Source: Bacilli bacterium (GTDB lineage: Bacteria; Bacillota_I; Bacilli_A; RF39; UBA660). Taken from it: DNA of 10,688 nucleotides. The notes under the pieces were generated by a model that searched no databases, was not told the origin of the DNA, and saw only the letters and a program-made list of their open reading frames with translations. A program made the translations under genes and the position numbers. The stretch is taken from the NCBI GenBank assembly GCA_900772095.1, contig CAAGQJ010000053.1:1-10688 (forward strand), written 5' to 3'. Below, in pieces: positions 1 through 6,039 of the stretch (the first letter of the stretch is position 1; each line of letters opens with the position of its first letter).

Positions 1-18
1 GAGTGCTAAACAACACTC
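1..18. terminator. Partial intrinsic terminator hairpin at left edge
   Basis: GAGTG at 1-5 can pair with CACTC at 14-18 around an 8-base loop. Just right of it, 14-25 reads on the minus strand as AAGAAGGGAGTG, which matches 11 of 12 bases of the arm AAGAAGAGAGTG in the complete terminator at 6834-6873. The hairpin is therefore probably longer, with its other arm beyond the window. It sits directly after the last gene of the minus-strand tail operon, where a terminator is expected. The missing arm and any U-tract are inferred, not seen. Confidence 0.5.
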
Positions 19-40
19 CCTTCTTCTTTATCTATTTGAT

Positions 41-238
41 TTACTCCCCATACTTTGGTTCCTTATACACCAAGTTATGCTCATCTACGTAAGCCTTGGC
101 TTCTGAGTATGTGTCAAACTCTACTGCGGTGGCATCTACTGCTGGGAACACCTCAGCATTGTCACCTTCCTCAGTGAGAGGGAACACCATCTTTGTTCCC
201 TCATGTACTACCTTATACTTCTTTGTTAACTTATTCAT
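41..238 (-). CDS. Small hypothetical protein (65 aa) ending the tail-fibre operon
   Basis: This is a 65-residue acidic protein that I do not recognise. It begins MNKLTKKYKVV, has a middle rich in V, A, D and E, and ends with a likely helix (YSEAKAYVDEHNLVYK, about residues 44-59) before a KYGE tail. It has no signal peptide, membrane segment or cysteine. The start is supported by AGGAAA at 245-250, six bases before the ATG and one of the few good ribosome-binding sites here. It is the last gene of the tail operon, 43 bases after the LRR gene, with a likely terminator just beyond. GC reaches about 55% in the line at 121-180, well above the adjacent fibre cores. Position suggests a small tail-tip or fibre-assembly accessory, but nothing in the sequence proves this. 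Confidence 0.75.
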   Translation of the reverse strand: MNKLTKKYKVVHEGTKMVFPLTEEGDNAEVFPAVDATAVEFDTYSEAKAYVDEHNLVYKEPKYGE

Positions 239-244
239 ATCTTG

Positions 245-250
245 TTTCCT
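245..250 (-). promoter_or_regulatory. Ribosome-binding site of the 65-aa gene
   Basis: On the minus strand the sequence reads AAAGGAAACAAGAT before the ATG at 238. AGGAAA lies six bases upstream of the start codon. It stands out because the other starts in this window have only A/T-rich leaders with no clear Shine-Dalgarno match, which is common in Bacteroidota and their phages. Confidence 0.5.
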
Positions 251-281
251 TTCTTTACTTTAATGTTAAACTTATGATACC

Positions 282-1154
282 TTATGCTGGAGTAACGGAG
301 ACTGTATAGCCCTTCTGCTGCAAAGTTGCTACAGCTGCATCTGATGCAGAGGTGCGAGCACCAATAACATTAATAGCTTTAACTTCAACATTTGATGGCA
401 CAACGCAATTAGCTTGGTCTTGTAACATTTTATCAATGTTATCTATCTTAATAGCGGAAGGAATGGAAATAATACATTTATTAGTATCCCTTGTTGTCCA
501 ACCTATTTGTGAATATCCTTTTTCGTAATAATAAAATGCATTTAAATTACTTGGCATTATAGCCAAATCCCCTGTTAATGGCATAGCGAGAGTAAGAAAC
601 TTTAATTTTTCTTTATCTGCTAAATCAGACAAATCACCTGTTAAGTCTGTCTGCGCTCTTAATACAAGGTTTTCTATTTTTTTACATTCTTTCAAGTCAG
701 AAAGTTTACCTACAATCTTACATACAAGTGACAAATTAAGCATTTCTTTGGATGCTTTTAAATCAAATAAGTTAAAATAAAGTCCTACATTTTCAAATGA
801 AAAACGACTTAGCTTATTTAAATAATTAAAAGTATTTAAAGCTGAGACACTTACTTCTTTAAGGCTATCAACTACAAACTCCGCCAAGGAATATTTATCC
901 ATAAAATGAAAAACATAAGAACCCGCATCTATTGACTTTATAATATCAATACTTGAACCATCACGAATGGTGTTGGCTGGAATTGTCGAGTTATTAATTG
1001 ATATTGCTTTCTCACAATAATATTTACACCCCGACGTCTGTAAAATCAATTTACTTCCTGCGGTAGAATCAATAGTTGCCACAGCTTCTCCTAACTTAAT
1101 GAGATTGTTGTTGTCAACAATAGAATCTAATTTTGTTACTAAACATTTACCCAT
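282..1154 (-). CDS. Leucine-rich-repeat tail protein (putative fibre tip or adhesin)
   Basis: This 290-residue protein starts MGKCLVTKLDSIVDNNNLIKLGE, an N-terminus I associate with small tail-associated proteins of Bacteroides phages and prophages. Residues 88-210 look like divergent leucine-rich repeats of about 24 residues. The clearest units follow GKLSDL (149-154), GDLSDLADKEKLKFLTLA (173-190) and GDLAIMPSNL (195-204). The C-terminus (about 258-290) carries AINVIGARTSASDAAVATLQQKGYTV, a common cap in such proteins. It begins four bases after the CotH-fibre stop codon, so the two are probably translationally coupled. The 3' end is GC-rich (about 52% at 301-360) while the middle is very AT-rich (about 20% at 781-840), so the module is mosaic. 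A role in binding a host glycan or protein is inferred from the fold and position. It could also be a fibre chaperone or a non-virion protein. Confidence 0.7.
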   Translation of the reverse strand: MGKCLVTKLDSIVDNNNLIKLGEAVATIDSTAGSKLILQTSGCKYYCEKAISINNSTIPANTIRDGSSIDIIKSIDAGSYVFHFMDKYSLAEFVVDSLKEVSVSALNTFNYLNKLSRFSFENVGLYFNLFDLKASKEMLNLSLVCKIVGKLSDLKECKKIENLVLRAQTDLTGDLSDLADKEKLKFLTLAMPLTGDLAIMPSNLNAFYYYEKGYSQIGWTTRDTNKCIISIPSAIKIDNIDKMLQDQANCVVPSNVEVKAINVIGARTSASDAAVATLQQKGYTVSVTPA

Positions 1155-1158
1155 AATA

Positions 1159-4100
1159 TTAATTTCTTAAATAGTTATACAATTTATCCATATTTATGAT
1201 ACTTTTATCTATCCATTTTTTGATACGGTAGATACTATCACAACATCTAAATTCTTTTATTGGTGAATACTTACTTACACTATGAGGAATATTTGTTCCA
1301 AGAGATTCTGTTTGTTTAATACATTTAAATTTGAAAAATCCCATTAAAACATCACATCCAAAAGATGTAATATCACCAACATTGTATGATTTAGTTGCAT
1401 CAAAAGTTTCAGTTTCCTCAGTTTGCGGAACTCCATTTTCATCAACTAGTGGCTCCCAGTATTCACTTATAATACTATCTGAGGCACAAGGAGAGTCTTT
1501 CCATTTTTTATACTCTGCTTTGTAAAAAGATGAACCTATACGAGTTGTCCAATCATAAATACAATTAAATAAATGATTTGAGGATAATATCCCAGAATTA
1601 GCTAACTCGCAATATCTAGCATTCAGTTTCTCTGTATAATATTTTACTATATACTTTTGAGGAAGATTACTATTAGGAAATATATGACTCATTAATGGCT
1701 GTATTTGAGTAGAACCACCAACTAAGCCAAAAGTCCTATCGCAGTCATATACCCCAATCCACCATTTTTTTCCATCATACGTAAACCATTGCCAGTTTGC
1801 TGCAAAACCATCAAAGTTATATGTAACATCAGAAAAGATAATATAGTCAATAATATTTTCCGGGTCAAAAAACTTTTCATATACAGCCTTGAACTTATTC
1901 AGGTCATCGTCTGTTTTAGATGATGCTTCATAAGTATTCATAGCATTTTCAATGACAGATATTGCATTAGAAAGATTTACTATGTATTTTTTTACCTTAG
2001 CTGTGATAAGCAGGTTTTTCTTAATCTTATTGGATATGACTGTTCCATCAGGAAGTTTTCCACCCTCTATCCAAGAATTAACCTCTTCTTCTCCAGCTAT
2101 CTCCTCTTGTGCTACATCTGCATCATATTTGTTTCCACCGATAGAGTATAGACTTTTAGGATTGCGAACTTCAAACTGACTCCAACTAATATTTCCTCCC
2201 CAAAAAGACTTAACATCAAGCCAACCATCCAGATGAATATTTGTATCTGTTGACTTATCTAAATGGTAGTTGTCACGATGTTTTTTTAGTTGCCAAGAGA
2301 ATACTCCGTAGAACTCTCCATTCAAGTAGCAAGCAAAAGGAAATCCATCAGGAACACATCGTGCCCCATTATCAACAAGGAGGTCAAAATCTCCTACATT
2401 AATGTTTCCCAAACTTTTTGCTACAACACCAAGCCTTGATGTATCTATCAATGCTTTTTTCCATGGTCTATCATACATGAATCCTCTAGTTCTAACGATT
2501 TCATTATAAAATTTGTAGCAAACAGCATTTACGCCACGGAAAAAATCCAAATAGTATGCCTTTAAATGAAAGCTGTCCTGTGGAACCCAATCTCCAATCC
2601 TCACTTTAGTTGTATCATCACCAATCCATTCATCATTGCATATATCAATGGAAATGTTTTTCTTTGGGTCTGCCATAGAAGATGCTCCCTGAGCATTAGC
2701 AATTACTCTTTTCTTGAAATAATTTCCTTGTCTATCCCAGAACTCCATCCATGCGTGAAGATTCTGAGTCTTTGATGTAGGCATACTGTCAATACCAGTG
2801 ATATTAACAATAGCAAAGCGTGGCTCGGTTATCTGGATAAAAGCACTATCGCTCCAATCAATAGGAGTCTTTACATCAAATCCATTAGCTTTCAGTGCAT
2901 CTTTAATACTAACCACACTATTGCCTTTGAGATTAATGTTTGAAATATCGAGATTTGCAATATCCATACTATGCTCATGCTTCTTTCCTTGTAAGTCACG
3001 ATATGACATAACCTTTCCTTCTGCATCAGTAACTATTTCCATCCTTCCCTCGGGGTCTTCGATATTAGAAAACTCTTCTGGGATAGTCTCAGACTTGGCA
3101 TTATGAATATAGTGACTGCCATCTGCATTTGTTGAAGAAAGAATCTTTCCTTCCGCATCTGTCTCTACTGCAAGATATTCAGGATTTTCCTGCAAAGAAA
3201 AGACATTAAGGAGTTCTTTGAGATTGGTATCTATTGTACCTACCTTCTCCTGCAATAATGCAAGGTTTGATTGAAGCTGAGAGATAACTTGCTTTAAGGC
3301 ATTGACAGCATGAATTTCACCAATGATTTCTCCGTCTCTTCTGATACCAAGAACTACCTTATCATCTGCATCAAGCCAAGCAGCAAAGTATTCCTCGTTC
3401 TGCTCAACGTGATACATTTCATTGAGTGGGAAATAAGGCTTCCCTGAGTCTCTGTAGATACCGAAGAGAATTCTGTCCTCCGAATCTACTACTGCATGGA
3501 TGAACTCTTCGTTCTCAATAACCTTGAAGCACTCCTTTACTTCATCTTCAATGAGAGACTTGCCTTCCTCTTTGTCAACCTTGCCTTCTTGCAATGCAGT
3601 GATGCTTGAAGATAATTCTTCTTTGGAAGTATTAATAGCTTCAAGAATATCTGTCTTATCCAGCTGGCACTGGTTAATAATCTCCTGCAACTTGGCTCTG
3701 ATTGGTGCAGGAATACCTTTGCTCCAATCTACTTCACCATCCAAATTGATGGTAAACAATAGATGGTTATTTGCGTCTACAATTACCTTGATGAACTCTG
3801 GAGACTCAATCTCTCGGAATGGAAGAGCAAACTGGGAGACTACCTTATCCTTTGATTCACCGAACTCCTGAGCAATGCTAGACTTGTCGAACTTCTTATC
3901 AAGTTCTGTAGCCACCTCTGACTTCTCTGCCTTAGTACCAATAGAAGCATCTTGCTCTTGGTTCTTAGCTGCAAGTTCATCAATGGCTCCTTGGGCGGTG
4001 ACAGCAGTCATACCACTTGTCTCATTGCTATAAGAGACGGCATTGGCAGTAGATGCTCCACCTGAGACGCTGATGTCTTTGATGGCATCCTCCAACTGAT

Positions 4101-4221
4101 GGGTCTTTTCACCTATCTGCTGCAAGTTCTCTTGGTCTCCTTCAAGAAACACTTGTTTGGCAGAGGCAATCTTACCCTTCTTGGTCTTGGCTAGAAGTTC
4201 GTCTGTTAAATTTATACTCAT
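1159..4221 (-). CDS. Tail fibre with C-terminal CotH-family kinase-like domain
   Basis: This is a 1020-residue modular protein. Residues 1-85 (INLTDELLAKTKKGKIASAK, VFLEGD, GGASTANAVSY, TAQGAIDELA) form a stem of the type found at the start of Bacteroides phage tail fibres. Residues 85-420 hold coiled-coil-like stretches and five degenerate repeats. Residues 455-900 match the CotH kinase family: RVIANAQGASSMADPKKNISI (505-525) aligns with the G-x-S-S...PKK loop, CYLNGEFYGVFSW (631-643) with the LNGeY-GvY strand, and IDYIIFSDVTYNFDGFAANW (791-810) plus GVYDCDRTFG (823-832) with the catalytic/metal segments. D804, D826 and D828 are the key acids visible. Residues 925-985 look like an insert (YNVGD, FFKFKCIKQT), and 993-1018 resemble the CotH end helix. 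In spore formers CotH phosphorylates coat proteins. Substrate and activity here are unknown. Adsorption role inferred; kinase activity unproven. Confidence 0.85.
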   Translation of the reverse strand: MSINLTDELLAKTKKGKIASAKQVFLEGDQENLQQIGEKTHQLEDAIKDISVSGGASTANAVSYSNETSGMTAVTAQGAIDELAAKNQEQDASIGTKAEKSEVATELDKKFDKSSIAQEFGESKDKVVSQFALPFREIESPEFIKVIVDANNHLLFTINLDGEVDWSKGIPAPIRAKLQEIINQCQLDKTDILEAINTSKEELSSSITALQEGKVDKEEGKSLIEDEVKECFKVIENEEFIHAVVDSEDRILFGIYRDSGKPYFPLNEMYHVEQNEEYFAAWLDADDKVVLGIRRDGEIIGEIHAVNALKQVISQLQSNLALLQEKVGTIDTNLKELLNVFSLQENPEYLAVETDAEGKILSSTNADGSHYIHNAKSETIPEEFSNIEDPEGRMEIVTDAEGKVMSYRDLQGKKHEHSMDIANLDISNINLKGNSVVSIKDALKANGFDVKTPIDWSDSAFIQITEPRFAIVNITGIDSMPTSKTQNLHAWMEFWDRQGNYFKKRVIANAQGASSMADPKKNISIDICNDEWIGDDTTKVRIGDWVPQDSFHLKAYYLDFFRGVNAVCYKFYNEIVRTRGFMYDRPWKKALIDTSRLGVVAKSLGNINVGDFDLLVDNGARCVPDGFPFACYLNGEFYGVFSWQLKKHRDNYHLDKSTDTNIHLDGWLDVKSFWGGNISWSQFEVRNPKSLYSIGGNKYDADVAQEEIAGEEEVNSWIEGGKLPDGTVISNKIKKNLLITAKVKKYIVNLSNAISVIENAMNTYEASSKTDDDLNKFKAVYEKFFDPENIIDYIIFSDVTYNFDGFAANWQWFTYDGKKWWIGVYDCDRTFGLVGGSTQIQPLMSHIFPNSNLPQKYIVKYYTEKLNARYCELANSGILSSNHLFNCIYDWTTRIGSSFYKAEYKKWKDSPCASDSIISEYWEPLVDENGVPQTEETETFDATKSYNVGDITSFGCDVLMGFFKFKCIKQTESLGTNIPHSVSKYSPIKEFRCCDSIYRIKKWIDKSIINMDKLYNYLRN
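1522..2859 (-). other. CotH kinase-like domain (approx. residues 455-900)
   Basis: This marks the domain inside the 1020-residue fibre. Hallmarks in order are QGASS (511-515) followed by PKKNISI (519-525), LNGEFYGV (633-640), DYIIFSDVTYNFDGFAANW (792-810) and YDCDRTFG (825-832). In the family the last two read roughly N/D-x-D-G...N and W-D-x-D-x-x-F-G, so the acidic positions D804, D826 and D828 are retained, with Y in place of the usual W at 825. A long helical insert (about 700-790) separates the small and large parts. Boundaries are approximate because they come from reading motifs, not an alignment. Structure prediction would settle whether the ATP pocket is complete. Confidence 0.75.
2986..3813 (-). 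repeat. Five degenerate ~30-residue peptide repeats in the fibre shaft
   Basis: Within the CotH fibre, residues 137-412 contain five copies of a unit with the pattern E-x-P/E-E-F/Y-hydrophobic...V-D/T-D-A/S-E/D-x-x-hydrophobic-L-x...R/D-D-G. The copies start near IESPEFIKVIVDA (138-150), IENEEFIHAVVDS (235-247), EQNEEYFAAWLDA (273-285), QENPEYLAVETDA (344-356) and IEDPEGRMEIVTDA (387-400). Each is a likely beta-hairpin ending in a DG turn. They are separated by variable spacers, two of which look coiled-coil (172-232 and 303-340). Units with this look are common in Bacteroides phage fibres, where they probably build a trimeric shaft. Confidence 0.65.
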
Positions 4222-4234
4222 ATTTTATTATCAT

Positions 4235-4244
4235 TAAACGTTTA
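4235..4244. repeat. 10-bp palindrome TAAACGTTTA overlapping a stop codon
   Basis: TAAACGTTTA is a perfect palindrome in the 20-base gap between the decad fibre and the CotH fibre, and it overlaps the TAA of the former. A related but imperfect stretch, TTAAACTTATGATA, lies at 266-279 after the LRR gene, so the two gaps share TTAAAC-n-TTATGATA. This could be a junction sequence used in fibre-gene shuffling, or simply A/T-rich coincidence. The match is short. Confidence 0.25.
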
Positions 4245-5372
4245 TGATATTACTAAATTCCATGTAGCTGGTGTGAGAGGATTGGCTGTTCTGTATGCCT
4301 TGAAGCTGCCTAGAGTATTGGTGATAGTCTGAGGAGCAGCAAGGGTTACATCAAATCCTGCACTTGTTGCACGGCTGATAGAGAGATAACTAGGTACTAC
4401 TAGCCAGATGTAATCATTATCCTTGGTTGTTACTTTTGGATTGAATGATACTCCTGTAGTAGAAACTCTGCTCAGGGTATTAAGAATTTCAGCAGTTATA
4501 GTTGATTCAGCATTACCACCATAGTAACATAAGTACTTAGTTTGACTTATGCTTTGACTAGTTCGACCTTCTTTAGTAACAGTAAACTTAAATATTTCTC
4601 TTGCTCCTTGTATTGGTGTATTCAAGTTGCTGTTTGATGTTGGATAATTAGTAAGAATCGTTTCTACTTCACCATTAACTTTCTTAGTAATATTCAATGT
4701 ATCAGGAACTAAATACTCATTATCACTCTTAACAGAATAAACAACATCTGTCTTCATAGTGTTAACATTAGGATTAATAGTAAATCCCAACACTATAGGA
4801 TAAACTGTATCATTTAATTTATTCAAGTTCTTATCTACATTCTGAATCATAGTAATTAATTCATCTGGAAGTCCTGTTGCAGCATCCAACGCTTTCCTTA
4901 ACTCTGGATCAAACTTATCTTTAGTAAGAGTATCTTGTGCAATCTTATCATTTGTTACTGCACCGTCCTTTATTTTAGATTCTTCTACAGAAGATTCAGC
5001 AAGTTTTTCTGTTGTAACAGCTTCATTTTTTATTTTACTAGTAGTAACACTATCTCCTGCAAGTTTTTCATTGGTAACATTCTCATTAGCTATCTTATCT
5101 GTTTCTACTGCTCCAAAAGCAATCTTAGAAGTAGTAACTGCACCTTCATTGATAGCCCTTTCAACAACAGCACTATCACCTAATTTACTATCAGTAATAG
5201 CCTGTTCTGCTATCTTAGGAGTAGTAACAGCCTCATTTGCTACTTTCTCAGTAGTGACATTTTCATCTGCTATTTTAGGAGTAGTGACAGAACCATCCTT
5301 AATGACAAGGGTTAACTTCTTGCCAGGCTTATCCTTAAGAGCTGCTTCACCTATATATTTCTCTTTACTCAT
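4242..5372 (-). CDS. Decad-repeat phage tail fibre protein
   Basis: This 376-residue protein is the first gene of the four-gene tail operon. Residues 1-26 are a short charged head (MSKEKYIGEAALKDKPGKK). Residues 27-156 are 13 uninterrupted ten-residue repeats with consensus x-x-V-T-T-x-K-I-A-x. Residues 157-190 form a helical linker (LPDELITMIQNVDKNLNKL). Residues 191-376 are a beta-rich C-terminal domain with YPIVLGFTINP (191-201), DYIWLVVPSYLSISRATSAG (320-339) and SFKAYRTANPLTPATWNLVI (356-375). This C-terminal domain is one I recognise as recurrent in Bacteroides phage tail fibres, where it probably forms a trimeric knob. The last 40 or so codons are GC-rich (about 48% at 4261-4380) against about 32% for the rest of that domain. 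The ATG has no Shine-Dalgarno site, but a TANNTTTG element lies just upstream. Receptor binding is inferred from architecture. Confidence 0.85.
   Translation of the reverse strand: MSKEKYIGEAALKDKPGKKLTLVIKDGSVTTPKIADENVTTEKVANEAVTTPKIAEQAITDSKLGDSAVVERAINEGAVTTSKIAFGAVETDKIANENVTNEKLAGDSVTTSKIKNEAVTTEKLAESSVEESKIKDGAVTNDKIAQDTLTKDKFDPELRKALDAATGLPDELITMIQNVDKNLNKLNDTVYPIVLGFTINPNVNTMKTDVVYSVKSDNEYLVPDTLNITKKVNGEVETILTNYPTSNSNLNTPIQGAREIFKFTVTKEGRTSQSISQTKYLCYYGGNAESTITAEILNTLSRVSTTGVSFNPKVTTKDNDYIWLVVPSYLSISRATSAGFDVTLAAPQTITNTLGSFKAYRTANPLTPATWNLVIS
4905..5294 (-). repeat. Thirteen tandem 10-residue (30-bp) repeats in the tail fibre
   Basis: Codons 27-156 of the decad fibre read as 13 in-frame decads, for example GSVTTPKIAD, ENVTTEKVAN, EAVTTPKIAE, GAVTTSKIAF and GAVTNDKIAQ. 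The V, T, K and I positions are kept while the two turn positions vary (EN, EA, GA, DS, SS). The strict ten-residue register suggests one structural rung per repeat, as in a beta-helical or triple-stranded fibre shaft. At DNA level the repeats have diverged, so they look old and not recently amplified. Copy number could set shaft length. Confidence 0.85.
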
Positions 5373-5393
5373 AACTTATTTATTATTTTTGCA

Positions 5394-5401
5394 CAAAGAT
5401 A
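5394..5401 (-). promoter_or_regulatory. Bacteroidota-type -7 promoter element (TATCTTTG) for the tail operon
   Basis: On the minus strand 5401 to 5394 reads TATCTTTG, a full match to the TAnnTTTG -7 element of Bacteroides vegetative promoters. It lies 21 bases before the ATG at 5372, giving a short leader. I see no good TTTG -33 element about 19-21 bases upstream, so the site is either weak, activator-dependent or a chance match. Its position directly ahead of the first gene of a four-gene operon favours a real promoter. Confidence 0.45.
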
Positions 5402-5453
5402 CACATATTGGAAATATTCTATTAGCACCTTATAAATTCTCTTATGAAAGTTA

Positions 5454-5494
5454 AAGCAAACAAAAAGAAATACTATATCAAGTAAACAAAAAAG
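5454..5494. repeat. Short A-rich direct repeat in the divergent promoter region
   Basis: AAGCAAACAAAAAG (5454-5467) recurs as AAGTAAACAAAAAAG (5480-5494), 26 bases on, or roughly two and a half helical turns. Such a pair could bind a regulator acting on the flanking divergent promoters. In DNA this rich in A it could also be chance. Confidence 0.3.
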
Positions 5495-5570
5495 TGATTT
5501 TTGAATATAATAAATAAAGGATACTCTCGTTATCAAATAAACATTTTTAAATTTCTAAATAAGATAAAAT

Positions 5571-6035
5571 ATGAAAGCAATAAAGTTATCTTGGTTGGTG
5601 ATACTATTATCATTATTTGTTTTGTGTTCATGTAGCAGTGATGATAGTGCTACTAGTGTTAAATCATCTCTCATAGGTGTTTGGAAGACTTCTATGCAAA
5701 GTTCTAATTGGAAAACCATCGCCATTCATCCAAATGGAAAATTGAAGTATGATTATCTAACAAAATCACAATTAGTACAATATACTTACAATAGTGAAAA
5801 AGGAACTTATTGTTATCAATGGATAGATAAAAATGGTATCATTTATGGTGTAGAATATGACCCTAATGATAATGCTTATTGGGCATTTGATGAAACTACT
5901 CAAACAATTTCAATGTATACAGAAAGTGGATACTATTCCTATTCTTTTAAAGTAGTTATGAATGATGACAAGAACTCATGGGTAGGAACAGATACTAAAG
6001 GAAGAACCTACACTTTTAAGAGAATTAAAGAGTAA
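5571..6035 (+). CDS. Small surface-type lipoprotein, possibly lipocalin-like (phage moron)
   Basis: This 154-residue protein begins with a lysine-flanked hydrophobic stretch (residues 6-18) ending in LCSC, with Cys21 the predicted lipidated residue. The mature end CSSDD has acidic residues just after the cysteine, resembling the lipoprotein export signal that sends Bacteroidota lipoproteins to the outer face of the outer membrane. The rest (LIGVWKTSMQSS at 34-45, HPNGKLKYDY at 53-62, then alternating strands to YTFKRIKE at the end) resembles small lipocalin-like lipoproteins of Bacteroides, with a GxW-type first strand and later repeated aromatic strands. It is transcribed opposite to the flanking structural operons. 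By analogy with phage lipoprotein morons it may alter the infected cell's surface, for example by blocking receptors against superinfection. That role is inference. It could instead have been acquired from a host genome. Confidence 0.8.
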   Translation: MKAIKLSWLVILLSLFVLCSCSSDDSATSVKSSLIGVWKTSMQSSNWKTIAIHPNGKLKYDYLTKSQLVQYTYNSEKGTYCYQWIDKNGIIYGVEYDPNDNAYWAFDETTQTISMYTESGYYSYSFKVVMNDDKNSWVGTDTKGRTYTFKRIKE

Positions 6036-6039
6036 ATAT

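Larger units (their letters stand above)
5373..5570. promoter_or_regulatory. Divergent control region between tail operon and accessory cassette
   Basis: This is 198 bases of very AT-rich DNA with no convincing ORF, between two genes that diverge from it, so it must hold promoters for both. The minus-strand side has TATCTTTG (5401-5394). On the plus-strand side a sigma70-like pair, TAAACA (5483-5488), 17 bases, TATAAT (5506-5511), and a weaker Bacteroides-like pair, TTTG (5500-5503), 18 bases, TACTCTCG (5522-5529), are both possible. The plus-strand assignments are weak. An A-rich direct repeat lies at 5454-5494. Confidence 0.55.

Noticed and set aside
2279..2287. Homopolymer T run in the CotH fibre gene as a phase-variation switch
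   Set aside because: Only seven T's (AAAAAAA in the sense strand, coding LKKH). The reading frame is intact, and such runs are expected by chance at this AT content.
3500..3871. 123-aa plus-strand open frame inside the CotH fibre gene
   Set aside because: Low-complexity Ser/Leu translation with no recognisable features, antisense to a conserved coding region.
4905..5294. 30-bp periodic repeat considered as a CRISPR array
   Set aside because: The periodicity is protein-coding (ten codons per unit), there are no spacers of unique sequence between identical repeats, and no cas gene is nearby.
282..5372. Diversity-generating retroelement acting on a tail fibre
   Set aside because: There is no reverse transcriptase gene, no template repeat and no near-identical pair differing at adenines in this window. 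Diversity here looks like module exchange.
5071..5454. 127-aa plus-strand open frame antisense to the decad-repeat fibre
   Set aside because: Its regular ALFS/VVT pattern is the mirror of the 30-bp repeats, which keep all frames free of stops. It has no independent support.
5506..5511. TATAAT as a strong sigma70 promoter for the lipoprotein gene
   Set aside because: The -10 match is perfect, but the -35 (TAAACA) is partial, the region is nearly all A/T, and Bacteroidota use a different consensus. I kept it only as a weak possibility within the control region.
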